Of a stretch of DNA of 64,000 nt, positions 26,482 through 35,051 are shown piece by piece. The notes below the pieces were generated by a model. That model was given only the letters and a program-made list of their open reading frames with translations, did no database searches and was not told where the DNA came from. Where the stretch lies: contig NZ_CP103794.1 of NCBI RefSeq assembly GCF_030388325.1, positions 3,286,001-3,350,000 of the forward strand, given 5' to 3'. Origin of the DNA: Flavobacterium johnsoniae (GTDB taxonomy: Bacteria > Bacteroidota > Bacteroidia > Flavobacteriales > Flavobacteriaceae). The translations under genes were made by a program, and so were the position numbers. Position 1 is the first letter of the stretch. The number at the start of each line of letters is the position of its first letter.

Positions 26482-27356
26482 TGATACAGATTGATGCCTA
26501 TAAAATGCTCGAAACAGCAAATGGAAAATTGCCACTGGATATTTCTTTGACTATCGAAAAAGGACAATTTGTTTCTATTTATGGAAATTCGGGAGCAGGA
26601 AAAACAACAATACTTCGCATTTTATCAGGTCTGACCAAAGCAGAAAAAGTTACTATAAAAGTGGAAGAATCAATTTGGGACGATTCTAATAAAAAGTTTC
26701 ATCTTCCTATTCAAAAACGTTCTGTTGGATTTGTATTTCAAGATTTTGCCTTATTTCCAAATTTAACTGTAAAAGAAAATTTGGAGTTTGCTTTATCTAA
26801 AAATGATTCAAAAGAGATTGTTTGCGAATTAATAGAATTAATGGAATTGCAATCACTTCAAAACAGCAAACCTCAAAATTTATCTGGCGGACAAAAACAA
26901 CGTGTCGCTTTGGCGAGAGCAATTGTTCGTAAACCCGAAATTCTTTTGCTCGATGAACCGCTATCAGCTTTAGATGATGAAATGAGATTTAAACTTCAGG
27001 ATTATATTTTACAAATTCATCAAAAATACAATTTAACTATTTTAATGGTAAGTCATTCCATTTCAGAAATTTTCAAACTTTCGGATAAAGTTATTATTCT
27101 TGATCATGGTAAAATTATAAAAGAAGGAACGCCTCAAAATGTCTTTTCAGAACAAAGAATAAGCAGTAAATTTCAAATTACTGGAGAAATAATAAGTATT
27201 GCTAAAAGTGATATTATATACGTTGTCCAAGTTTCTTCTGGAAATAATATTATAAAAGTTATTGCGACCGAAGATGAAGCACAAGAATATAAAATCGGAC
27301 AAAAAGTGTTAGTGGCTTCCAAAGCATTTAATCCTATAATTCAGTTGCTGACATAA
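26481..27356 (+). CDS. modC: Molybdate ABC transporter ATP-binding protein
   Basis: The 291-residue ATPase shows Walker A GNSGAGKTT, a Q-loop in FVFQDFALFPNL, signature LSGGQKQRV, Walker B ILLLDEPLSALD and switch His in LMVSHS. A C-terminal extension of about 70 residues (ITGEIISIAKSDIIYVVQV...) looks like one TOBE/Mop module, as in ModC. It completes the modA-Mop-modB-modC operon. Confidence 0.93.
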   Translation: MIQIDAYKMLETANGKLPLDISLTIEKGQFVSIYGNSGAGKTTILRILSGLTKAEKVTIKVEESIWDDSNKKFHLPIQKRSVGFVFQDFALFPNLTVKENLEFALSKNDSKEIVCELIELMELQSLQNSKPQNLSGGQKQRVALARAIVRKPEILLLDEPLSALDDEMRFKLQDYILQIHQKYNLTILMVSHSISEIFKLSDKVIILDHGKIIKEGTPQNVFSEQRISSKFQITGEIISIAKSDIIYVVQVSSGNNIIKVIATEDEAQEYKIGQKVLVASKAFNPIIQLLT

Positions 27357-27498
27357 AAATCAAAAAAAAATCGAATTACTTATTTATTTTTAAGTATAAA
27401 TACTTATTTTTACAGAATTGAAACTACGTAACAAACCAAAATAGATTTTTTTTAACCATCAGTATTCATTTTAAAACATACTGAAAATACCATTAATC

Positions 27499-29499
27499 AT
27501 GAAACTAAAATTTGCAGTATTTATGCTTCTTCCGCTGATTGGATTTTCGCAACAAAACAAGAAAACCGACACGGATTCTCTAAAAACATCAAATATTTTT
27601 ATTCTAGGCGAAGTAGTAATAACTCAAAATCAAAACAGAGACACTTTGAATAGAATTACATCAAAAAAAATGGAATCTCAAAACAAAATGGAGGTTTCAA
27701 AAGCATTAAATCTGCTTCCTGGCGTAACTTTAACAGCGTCGGGACCAAGAAACGAGTCGATGGTTTCTGTAAGAGGTTTTGATTTAAGGCAAGTGCCAGT
27801 TTATATGGATGGAATTCCGGTTTACGTTCCTTATGATGGTTATGTTGATTTAGCCAGATTTACAACTTTTGATTTGGCGGCGGTAGATGTTTCAAAAGGA
27901 TTTTCGTCTGTGCTTTACGGTCCAAATTCTTTAGGCGGAGCCATTAATCTTATCTCTAGAAAACCTTTAAAGAAGTTAGAATATGATGGTGCTTTGGGGG
28001 CAATTAACGATAATGGTTATCGCGGAAACATCAATATTGGATCTAATCTCGGAAAGTTTTATTTGCAAGGAGGTTATTCTTATTTAGATAGAAATTCGAC
28101 AAGAATGTCTTCTGATTTTGTTCCGATGAAAAATGAAGATGGCGGACAAAGAGATAATTCCTATCGAAAAGATCAGAAAATAACTTTCAAAATAGGATGG
28201 ACTCCGAATAAAAAAAGCGAATATGCATTGGGTTATATCAATCAGCAAGGAGAAAAAGGAAATCCTGTTTATGCGGGAAGCGATACCAAAAATTCACTTT
28301 TAGTAAATCCGCGTTTTTGGCAATGGCCAGTTTGGAATAAAGAAAGCTATTATTTTATTTCGAATTCAAATCTTGACGATAAAAATAGTTTAAAGACTAG
28401 AATTTACTATGATAAATTCAAAAACACGTTGAATAGCTATGATGATAAAACATATTCAACAATGACTAAAGGATATGCTTTTCAGAGTCTTTACGACGAT
28501 TATACTTATGGAGGAAATGTAGAATACAATACGCAAATTATACCAAAAAATGAATTTAAAGCTGCAGTACATTTTAAAGAAGATGTTCACAGAGAACATA
28601 ATTTGGGAGAACCAGTGCGTCATTTTATTGACAATACCATTTTATTCGGAATTGAAGATGTATTTAAGATTTCAAATAAATTTACTGTAATTCCAGGCGC
28701 TAGTTATAATATCAGAAAAAATATTCAGGCTCAAGATTACAATAGTACAACCAAAGTAATTTCAGATTATCCAGCGGCCGCTGCGAGCGATGCTTACAAT
28801 TTGCAGATCGGACTTTTTTATCAGTTGAACGAAGCTAATAAACTTGGAGCAACAGTTTCGCAGAAAACAAGATTTGCAACCATAAAAGATCGTTATTCTT
28901 ATAGAATGGGAACCGCTATTCCGAATCCAGTTTTAAAACCAGAAGAAGCATTAAATTATGAAGTTAATTATAGTGCGACTTTCTTAGAAAAAATCACTTT
29001 TCAAACAGCATTATTTTATAGTTCTATTACCGATGCAATTTTAAGCGTAAGCAATGTGCAGCCTGGAAAATCGCAAATGCAGAATTTTGGAGAAGCAGAA
29101 TATCGTGGAGTTGAAGCACAGATTAATTATTCGATTTTGAAGAACTTGTCTTTTAACGCCAATTACACTTATATAGAAAGAAAAAATATTACTAATCCAA
29201 CGATTCATTTTACAGATGTTCCGAATACAAAAGTTATGGGAACTTTAGAATATGAACCTCTTAAAGTTTTGCGTTTAATTGCCAATGCAGAATTTAATTC
29301 GGCTCGATTTAGTACAAGTTACGGTACACGAGTTCCAGATTATACGCTTTTAAATTTTTATGCTTCGGGAAAAATATTGAAAAATTTCAGCCTTGATGCC
29401 GGAATAAGCAATATATTCGATAGAAATTACAGTTTGGTTGAAGGATTTCCAGAAGAAGGAAGAAATTTCTTTGTAACGCTTCGTTTCTTTAATCAATAA
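27499..29499 (+). CDS. TonB-dependent outer membrane receptor
   Basis: The 666-residue protein has a signal peptide (MKLKFAVFMLLPLIGFSQ). The plug domain (about 45-160) includes VSKALNLLPGVTLTASGP, SVRGFDLRQVPVYMDGIPV and VLYGPNSLGGAINLISRKP. A 22-strand-type barrel follows, ending FFVTLRFFN. It belongs to the siderophore/metal-complex receptor group rather than SusC, as it has no N-terminal beta-sandwich. It follows modC by about 140 bases and precedes a di-haem peroxidase by 18 bases. Its ligand could be a molybdate or other metal complex; this is inference from position only. Confidence 0.9.
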   Translation: MKLKFAVFMLLPLIGFSQQNKKTDTDSLKTSNIFILGEVVITQNQNRDTLNRITSKKMESQNKMEVSKALNLLPGVTLTASGPRNESMVSVRGFDLRQVPVYMDGIPVYVPYDGYVDLARFTTFDLAAVDVSKGFSSVLYGPNSLGGAINLISRKPLKKLEYDGALGAINDNGYRGNINIGSNLGKFYLQGGYSYLDRNSTRMSSDFVPMKNEDGGQRDNSYRKDQKITFKIGWTPNKKSEYALGYINQQGEKGNPVYAGSDTKNSLLVNPRFWQWPVWNKESYYFISNSNLDDKNSLKTRIYYDKFKNTLNSYDDKTYSTMTKGYAFQSLYDDYTYGGNVEYNTQIIPKNEFKAAVHFKEDVHREHNLGEPVRHFIDNTILFGIEDVFKISNKFTVIPGASYNIRKNIQAQDYNSTTKVISDYPAAAASDAYNLQIGLFYQLNEANKLGATVSQKTRFATIKDRYSYRMGTAIPNPVLKPEEALNYEVNYSATFLEKITFQTALFYSSITDAILSVSNVQPGKSQMQNFGEAEYRGVEAQINYSILKNLSFNANYTYIERKNITNPTIHFTDVPNTKVMGTLEYEPLKVLRLIANAEFNSARFSTSYGTRVPDYTLLNFYASGKILKNFSLDAGISNIFDRNYSLVEGFPEEGRNFFVTLRFFNQ

Positions 29500-29517
29500 A
29501 AAAATAAAGAGTTAATA

Positions 29518-30630
29518 GTGAATATAGAATCACATTATAGAAAAATCATTTTATTATTTGTGTTAGTGGCAGCCGGAATTTTTATGGCTGCCATTGATAT
29601 AAAACCTCTATATGTTGATCCTTATAAATTAGAATATCCAGATTATTTTGGAAATAGAATTAGTATTCCAGAAGATAATCCAACGACTAAACAAGGCGTT
29701 TATTTAGGAAGAATGTTGTTTTATGAAACAAAATTATCTTCGAGCAAAACAATTTCTTGCGCAAGCTGTCACCAGCAAAAACTTGCTTTTACAGACGGAA
29801 AAGCATTTAGTTCTGGTATTGATAATATGCCAACAAAACGCAGTTCTATGTCATTAGCAAATCTTCTTTGGGTTCGAAATTTTTTTTGGGACGGAAGGGC
29901 GAAGGGTTTAGAAGAACAAGCAAAGTTTCCGCTTAATGATCCTCACGAAATGGGAAATTATGTAAACAAAGCGGTAAAAGAACTTCAGAAAACAAAAGAA
30001 TATCCAATTCTTTTCAGAGAGGCATTTGGTTCTGCGGAAATAACAGGAGACAAGATAACTAAGGCAATTGCGCAATTTGAACGTACTTTAATATCTGCCG
30101 ATTCTCGTTATGATAAATATTTAAGAAATGAATATAAGCCTTCTGAACAAGAACTAAAAGGCATGGAATTGTTTATGAATTCGCCAATTCCAGAAAAGAA
30201 TATTAGAGGTGCAAACTGTGCGCAATGCCACGGAACGCCCAAAATGTATATGGAATTATTTCATAACAATGGTCTTGATGAAGAACCAAAAGACATTGGT
30301 CGTGAGGAATTTACTGGAGCAGCAAATGACAAAGGAAGATTTCGAGTTGCAACGCTTCGAAACATAGCGCTCACTGCGCCATATATGCATGACGGAAGAT
30401 TTAAAACTTTAGAAGAAGTATTAGATCATTACAATGAACACATTATTGCCAGTAAAACTTTAAGTATATCTTTAAGGAATAATTCTAACAATATAAATGG
30501 AAAAAATCTAGGATTGACAACTGACGAAAAATCAAATATTATAAGTTTTCTTAAAATGCTAACGGATTCAACATTTATTAGTAATCCAAAATTTTCTGAT
30601 CCGCATTTAAAGCACGCAATCAACAATTAA
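29518..30630 (+). CDS. Di-haem cytochrome c peroxidase / MauG family
   Basis: The 370-residue protein (GTG start) has an N-terminal membrane or signal helix (KIILLFVLVAAGIFMAAI). Two haem c sites are CASCHQQK (high-potential side) and CAQCHGTP. The distal segment TAPYMHDGRFKTLEEVLDHY is typical of the second haem. Family members reduce hydrogen peroxide or oxidise protein tryptophans in the periplasm. It is 18 bases after the TonB receptor and 11 bases before the molybdopterin-domain protein, so the three are probably one transcript. Confidence 0.9.
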   Translation: MNIESHYRKIILLFVLVAAGIFMAAIDIKPLYVDPYKLEYPDYFGNRISIPEDNPTTKQGVYLGRMLFYETKLSSSKTISCASCHQQKLAFTDGKAFSSGIDNMPTKRSSMSLANLLWVRNFFWDGRAKGLEEQAKFPLNDPHEMGNYVNKAVKELQKTKEYPILFREAFGSAEITGDKITKAIAQFERTLISADSRYDKYLRNEYKPSEQELKGMELFMNSPIPEKNIRGANCAQCHGTPKMYMELFHNNGLDEEPKDIGREEFTGAANDKGRFRVATLRNIALTAPYMHDGRFKTLEEVLDHYNEHIIASKTLSISLRNNSNNINGKNLGLTTDEKSNIISFLKMLTDSTFISNPKFSDPHLKHAINN

Positions 30631-30641
30631 AAATAGCGAAA

Positions 30642-31157
30642 ATGAAAAACGAACTTTTATCCTTTGTTTTAATAACAACATTATTTTTTTCAAGTTTTCA
30701 CAACAATGTAGTAGCACAAAATTCTTCTAAAGAAGCGGTTTTAAAAGTAGAAGGAGAGGTTTTAAAACCACTTTCTATTAGCGCTTCAGATTTTGCTAAG
30801 ATTCCGCATGTACAAGCTAGTATGAAAAATCGTGAAGGAAAACTGCAAGAATATTCAGGAGTTCCAATTATTGAAATATTGAAACAGGCTGGAGTAACGT
30901 TAGGAAAAGAACTTAAAGGAGAAAACTTAACTAAATACATGCTTGTAAGAGGAAGCGATGGTTATGAAGTTGTTTTTTCATTAGTAGAACTAGATCCAGC
31001 GTTTACAAACAGAATTATCATTTTGGCTGATATGAAAGACGGAAAACCATTAGAAAATGGAGTAGGTCCGTTCCGTTTGGTCGTGCCAGAAGAAAATAGA
31101 CCTGCGCGCTCGGTTTTAGAGGTATCGCATCTTATCATAAGGTTTGCTAAAGATTAA
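30642..31157 (+). CDS. Short secreted molybdopterin-domain protein without catalytic cysteine
   Basis: The 171-residue protein has a signal peptide (LLSFVLITTLFFSSFHNNVVAQ). The remaining 145 residues resemble a reduced sulfite-oxidase-type molybdopterin domain: LKVEGEVLKPLSISASDFAKIP, EYSGVPIIEILKQAGV, RGSDGYEVVFSLVEL and NGVGPFRLVVPEENRPARSV. The mature protein has no cysteine at all, so the thiolate that ligates Mo in sulfite oxidases is missing. It may bind cofactor or ligand without redox chemistry. Position at the end of the mod-TonB-peroxidase run supports a molybdenum-related role. Confidence 0.82.
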   Translation: MKNELLSFVLITTLFFSSFHNNVVAQNSSKEAVLKVEGEVLKPLSISASDFAKIPHVQASMKNREGKLQEYSGVPIIEILKQAGVTLGKELKGENLTKYMLVRGSDGYEVVFSLVELDPAFTNRIIILADMKDGKPLENGVGPFRLVVPEENRPARSVLEVSHLIIRFAKD

Positions 31158-31338
31158 TTAATGTTTCTTTATTATTTTAAAAAGTTTTTGATATTTTTTC
31201 TGGTTAAAGAATTAACTCAAATATTTAATTAAATTAGCGAAAGATTTTACAAAAGATAATCTCAAAGCTTATATTTGTTGGCATAGATTAAATTTGTAAA
31301 AAATAATATTATCTGCCATACATCCAAAAAACTAATTA

Positions 31339-31890
31339 ATGAAAGAAAAAATTAAAAATTACTCTGTTGCATTTGTTAAAGAAATTATACCAGTAATTGC
31401 AGGAATTCTAATCGCATTATTTATTGATAATTGGAATTCTGAACAAAAAGATAAAGCTTATATTAATCAAGTATTTCTAACTATTGACAAAGAATTAAAA
31501 GAATCTAAAGAAGATATTGCAGAAATTATTCCGAAGCAGAAATCTTTAATTGATGCATTAGAAATGAATTCTGATAACAAAAGCATTACGGTTTTAGATA
31601 TTATCAAGAAATCTAAAGGAATTTATATTCCGCAAATTAAAATTAATGGTTGGAAATCTGTTGCAAGCACTAAAATTGATTTAATTGATTATAAAAAAGT
31701 AACGTCACTTTCTAATATTGAAGAACTTAAAGGAACATTACATAATAAAAGCGAATTTTTAACGAGCTTTATCTACTCAAACATAAACGCTACGGATAAA
31801 AATGTAAAACAGACTTTAAAAATGATTCTTTTGGATATTGTTCAAACCGAAAAAGCGCTTCAGCAAAATATAGAACAACTCGAAAAATAA
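31339..31890 (+). CDS. DUF6090-type membrane-anchored protein
   Basis: The 183-residue protein has one N-terminal membrane helix (VKEIIPVIAGILIALFIDNW) followed by N-S-E-Q-K-D-K and a helical region. The pattern (V)GILIALxIxNWNxExK is typical of the DUF6090 family common in Flavobacteria. The rest is likely coiled-coil in the periplasm. Function is unknown. Confidence 0.7.
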   Translation: MKEKIKNYSVAFVKEIIPVIAGILIALFIDNWNSEQKDKAYINQVFLTIDKELKESKEDIAEIIPKQKSLIDALEMNSDNKSITVLDIIKKSKGIYIPQIKINGWKSVASTKIDLIDYKKVTSLSNIEELKGTLHNKSEFLTSFIYSNINATDKNVKQTLKMILLDIVQTEKALQQNIEQLEK

Positions 31891-31901
31891 TAAGTAATGT
31901 T

Positions 31902-31923
31902 GTTTCAGATTGTAACATGAAAC
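31902..31923. promoter_or_regulatory. GTTTCA-N10-TGAAAC palindrome
   Basis: The arms are perfect 6-mers (8 with flanking TT/AA) with a 10-base centre, in the same layout as at 35814-35835. It lies 12 bases after the DUF6090-type gene and does not precede an obvious ORF closely, so its role is unclear. Confidence 0.35.
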
Positions 31924-32078
31924 AATTTTCTTAATTCTCATTTATATGAAAAGCTGAAAATGATATTAAATTTTGCTTTTCTTCTCATATTATTTTTAAA
32001 TGAACTCCCAAGCACGTATTGAGTTTCTTCATTTCAAGCTTCATTTCCTCTTTTGATTCTCAAATGACCAATATAAAA

Positions 32079-32109
32079 AAGGTTGCATCTTATAAAATGC
32101 AACCTTTTT
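32079..32109 (+). terminator. Rho-independent terminator
   Basis: Stem ggttgcat / atgcaacc extended by A-T pairs, with a T-run after it. Confidence 0.8.
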
Positions 32110-32243
32110 GCTATGTTTGAGAGTGATTGTTCAAATAAAAAAAATCTAATTTTATAAGTGTCAGTAATCTACGTTTTTATTTAGCTAAAATTATATTCTT
32201 TATTGAAATTGAATAAGGTCATCAACTTTTTAAATAATTATTT

Positions 32244-32483
32244 ATGCCACTGCCAGATGAATTATACAATATAAAGTTTGCCGGATATTTCGAATCAATA
32301 AGAGAAATGTACGTGGCAGATAAAAAATTTAAAATGATATGCGATGACTATTGTGTAAGCATATCTAAGACTAAAAATTACGATAAAAGAATCGAAAGAA
32401 ATCTTCAGCATAAATTAGAGTCTGAAAATCTATCTAGAGAATTGGAAGAGGAGATACTTTTCTATATAGTTAGAAATAGGTAA
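32244..32483 (+). CDS. Small helical hypothetical protein
   Basis: The 79-residue protein is rich in charged residues, predicted helical, and has Cys in MICDDYCVSISK. There is no signal peptide and no family that I recognise. The second half (YDKRIERNLQHKLESENLS) could form a short coiled coil. It lies alone between a terminator and the aldo/keto reductase. Confidence 0.5.
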   Translation: MPLPDELYNIKFAGYFESIREMYVADKKFKMICDDYCVSISKTKNYDKRIERNLQHKLESENLSRELEEEILFYIVRNR

Positions 32484-32601
32484 TTTGAGATTCTCATTAT
32501 AATTTTTACTTCTAGAAATTTTCCTCGTTTTTAGAACAGTATTAGAAAAAATAAAAACTTTATTTATACTTTTATTTATAATTATCTAATACTCCAAAAC
32601 C

Positions 32602-33558
32602 ATGAATTCTCAAAACCAAAAAACCGAAATAAATCGACGTAAGTTTTTGCAAAATAGTGCAAAATTTGTTGCAGCCGGAATGTACTTAGGTATGTTCGGT
32701 ATGCCCAAATTATTCGCAAATGAGACAACAGATAATGTTGTAGCAAATATTCCTATTCCAGATGTTAAACTGAACAATGGCTTAAAAATGCCAATACTCG
32801 GTTTTGGAACATACGGACTCAGCGGAGAAGTATGCCAGCGATCTGTTGTAGAAGCTATATCAGCGGGTTACCGTCTTATCGATACCGCAAAAGTGTATGG
32901 AAATGAAGAAGCAATTGGCAAAGCAATAAAGCAAAGCGGGATTGACAGAAAACAGCTTTTTGTAACTTCGAAACTATGGGTTGATGATGCTGGTTACGAA
33001 AATGCTAAAAAAGGTTTTGAAGAAACTCTAAGAAAATTACAGCTTGATTATCTTGATTTATATCTGATACATCGTCCGAGAGGCGATGTAAAAGGATCTT
33101 GGAAAGCAATGGAAGAATTGTATAAAGCTGGAAAAATTAAAGCAATTGGTATAAGTAATTTCAATCCAGCTCAATTGGCAGATCTTTTGTCTTATGCCAA
33201 AGTAAAACCAGTTTTGAATCAGATTGAAACTCATGCTTATTTTCAGCAAAATAATGATTATAATGTCCTTAAAAAACATGATATTCATGTTGAAGCGTGG
33301 GCTCCTTTTGCAGAAGGAAGAAATGGTCTTTTTACAAATGAAGTCTTAACTCAGATTGCTAAAAAATACGGTAAAACGACTGCGCAAGTAAGTTTAAGAT
33401 GGCATTATCAACGTGGTATTATTGCTATTCCGAGATCTTCGCAAAAACTACATATTATAGAAAATCTTAACATTTTTGATTTTAAACTCGATGAAGCTGA
33501 TATAAAAGCAATTGAAAAACTTGATTTAAATAAAACCCAGTTCCCAGAGTGGAGCTAA
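32602..33558 (+). CDS. Aldo/keto reductase with Tat-type signal
   Basis: The 318-residue protein has an N-terminal twin-arginine signal (NRRKFLQNSAKFVAAGMYLGMFG). The AKR barrel carries LKMPILGFGTYGL, catalytic Asp and Tyr in LIDTAKVYGNE, Lys in LFVTSKLWVDD and His in DLYLIHRP. The C-terminal IAIPRSSQKLHIIENL is the NADPH-binding segment. AKRs are normally cytoplasmic, so export of this copy, if the signal is functional, would require folding with cofactor before transport. Substrate is unknown. A terminator follows at 33571. Confidence 0.9.
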   Translation: MNSQNQKTEINRRKFLQNSAKFVAAGMYLGMFGMPKLFANETTDNVVANIPIPDVKLNNGLKMPILGFGTYGLSGEVCQRSVVEAISAGYRLIDTAKVYGNEEAIGKAIKQSGIDRKQLFVTSKLWVDDAGYENAKKGFEETLRKLQLDYLDLYLIHRPRGDVKGSWKAMEELYKAGKIKAIGISNFNPAQLADLLSYAKVKPVLNQIETHAYFQQNNDYNVLKKHDIHVEAWAPFAEGRNGLFTNEVLTQIAKKYGKTTAQVSLRWHYQRGIIAIPRSSQKLHIIENLNIFDFKLDEADIKAIEKLDLNKTQFPEWS

Positions 33559-33570
33559 ACTATAAATCGA

Positions 33571-33604
33571 AAAGCCCATTTCTTAGGAAATGGGCTTTTT
33601 TTTT
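33571..33604 (+). terminator. Rho-independent terminator
   Basis: A 12-bp stem (aaagcccatttc / gaaatgggcttt) with a 4-base loop is followed by a T-run. Confidence 0.88.
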
Positions 33605-33765
33605 GCTTTAATAAAACATTATTAGAATCTTTTTCTTAATCAAAAATAAATCAGCTTTACTGGAAATTCTATAACATCTTGTTGAAATTTAATACTTTAT
33701 AGTTTTTTTGTCATTTGTACCTTTAGTTGAGTATTAAAACTATTATTAAATCAAAAAAAAAAGTT

Positions 33766-33912
33766 ATGGCTGAAATAAAAATTGAAAGAAAGAAAAGAGT
33801 ATGGCCTTGGGTCGTACTATTATTGATAATAGCTGCAATTGTATACTACATTTACTTTGTAGATCATCAGAGTAATAGTGAAAGCACTATAGAAGTTGAA
33901 AACGTTAATTAA
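33766..33912 (+). CDS. Small single-pass membrane protein
   Basis: The protein has 48 residues from the ATG at 33766. A TTG further upstream gives a poor N-terminus. A basic N-terminus (AEIKIERKKR) is followed by one membrane helix (VWPWVVLLLIIAAIVYYIYF) and an acidic tail. Such short proteins often accompany PRC-barrel stress genes in Flavobacteria. It is 10 bases upstream of the PRC-barrel gene and is probably co-transcribed. Confidence 0.7.
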   Translation: MAEIKIERKKRVWPWVVLLLIIAAIVYYIYFVDHQSNSESTIEVENVN

Positions 33913-33922
33913 AAAAGAAATT

Positions 33923-34435
33923 ATGGAAACTAAACATAGAAATTTATACAAACTAGACGAGTTATCTGATTATAAAGTTGCATCTAATTATTCTGACGTA
34001 AGAGGATGGAAAATTGTAGATGCCGACAACCGCACTATTGGTAAAATTGATAATCTTTGGGTAAATAAAGATATGGAACGCGTTGTTTATCTTGATGTTA
34101 AAGTAGATAAAGCACTTATAGAAGACAGCCGAAATGAAGTTCACGATGTTATAACCAACGAAAATAATAGAGAGATTGTCTATAAAGACGGAGACAGCCA
34201 TATTATTATACCAATTGGATCTGTGAGTATAAATAAAGACACAAAGATTGTTATGGCTACCAATATTGGCTACAATACCTTTAGAAACACAAACAGGTAT
34301 AACAGCGTCGACAATTTTGACAGGGAATATGAAAGAAGAGTAATGAAATCTTATTATCCTGAAAATGATCCAGACTCTGTATATTATAGTGATGATGACG
34401 GTTTTTACAACCGCAGAGAATTTGATAACAGATAG
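33923..34435 (+). CDS. PRC-barrel domain protein
   Basis: The protein has 170 residues from the ATG at 33923. The segment YSDVRGWKIVDADNRTIGKIDNLWVNKDMERVVYLDVK (given in pieces: DVRGWKIVDADN, GKIDNLWV, RVVYLDVKV) is a PRC-barrel, the fold first known from the photosynthetic reaction centre H subunit and from RimM. A second beta segment ends in IIIPIGSVSINKDTKIV. A Tyr/Asp-rich tail follows. Members are often stress-induced; function here is unknown. Confidence 0.82.
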   Translation: METKHRNLYKLDELSDYKVASNYSDVRGWKIVDADNRTIGKIDNLWVNKDMERVVYLDVKVDKALIEDSRNEVHDVITNENNREIVYKDGDSHIIIPIGSVSINKDTKIVMATNIGYNTFRNTNRYNSVDNFDREYERRVMKSYYPENDPDSVYYSDDDGFYNRREFDNR

Positions 34436-34488
34436 CTCTTTTTGTCAGACTTTACATACACTTGTTTATTAATAAATGATGATTGATT

Positions 34489-34866
34489 ATGGAAAAGCAA
34501 ATTATTGAACTAGAAAAAAAATATTGGAATGGAATGGAAAATCATGAGTATGAAACGGTTAAAAACCTAACGCTCTTTCCTTGTATAATTGCCAGTAAAA
34601 ACGGTGTACAAAGTGTAGACGAATCTACGTTTAAAAAGATGTTTGAATCTGGTGATGGTGACAAAATCAAAGTAATGAGTATTTCTAATGTTGAAACGAA
34701 ATTAATTGCCGAAAATACGGCGATTATAGGATATATAATAGAATTAGGAATTAAAGATGATAAGCAAAAACCTCCCATGAAATGTGCCTGCACTTCTACA
34801 TGGATTAAACAAAACAGTAATTGGTTTTGTGCATTGCATACAGAGGCAGAATTGTCAAAGCAATAG
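34489..34866 (+). CDS. SnoaL/NTF2-like protein
   Basis: The protein has 125 residues from the ATG at 34489. A first helix (QIIELEKKYWNGMENHEYETVKNL) is followed by beta segments ending in CACTSTWIKQNSNWFCALHTEAEL. This is the cone-shaped NTF2-like fold of the DUF4440/SnoaL group, where the pocket binds varied ligands. Two cysteines (CAC) near the end are unusual. It is the last gene of a possible three-gene stress operon and is followed by a terminator. Confidence 0.75.
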   Translation: MEKQIIELEKKYWNGMENHEYETVKNLTLFPCIIASKNGVQSVDESTFKKMFESGDGDKIKVMSISNVETKLIAENTAIIGYIIELGIKDDKQKPPMKCACTSTWIKQNSNWFCALHTEAELSKQ

Positions 34867-34885
34867 ATTCAAAAATATAAAAGAT

Positions 34886-34922
34886 AAAAAAACTCTAAAT
34901 TGTTGATTTAGAGTTTTTTTTG
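34886..34922 (+). terminator. Rho-independent terminator
   Basis: A 10-bp stem (aactctaaat / atttagagtt) is flanked by A and T runs. A nearly identical terminator occurs at 54394-54429. Confidence 0.88.
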
Positions 34923-35010
34923 TGACATTCATGATTTTTCTATGACAAAGAAAGCAGAAGTTTTCAAAAGTTAATGGCAATAAATATTATTCAACTAACG
35001 GCTATTTCCA

Positions 35011-35018
35011 TAATTTTG
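35011..35018 (+). promoter_or_regulatory. Bacteroidetes -7 box
   Basis: TAATTTTG matches TAnnTTTG, 33 bases ahead of the ORF at 35052. Confidence 0.45.
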
Positions 35019-35051
35019 TAAAGCAAAAAATAAATAGCTTTTTTTATAATT

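Larger units (their letters stand above)
31891..32243. other. Intergenic region with palindrome and terminator
   Basis: No supported gene. It holds a GTTTCA-N10-TGAAAC palindrome at 31902-31923, the same spacing as the sulfatase-operon site at 35814, and an intrinsic terminator at 32079-32109 (stem ggttgcat / atgcaacc followed by T residues). Confidence 0.6.
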
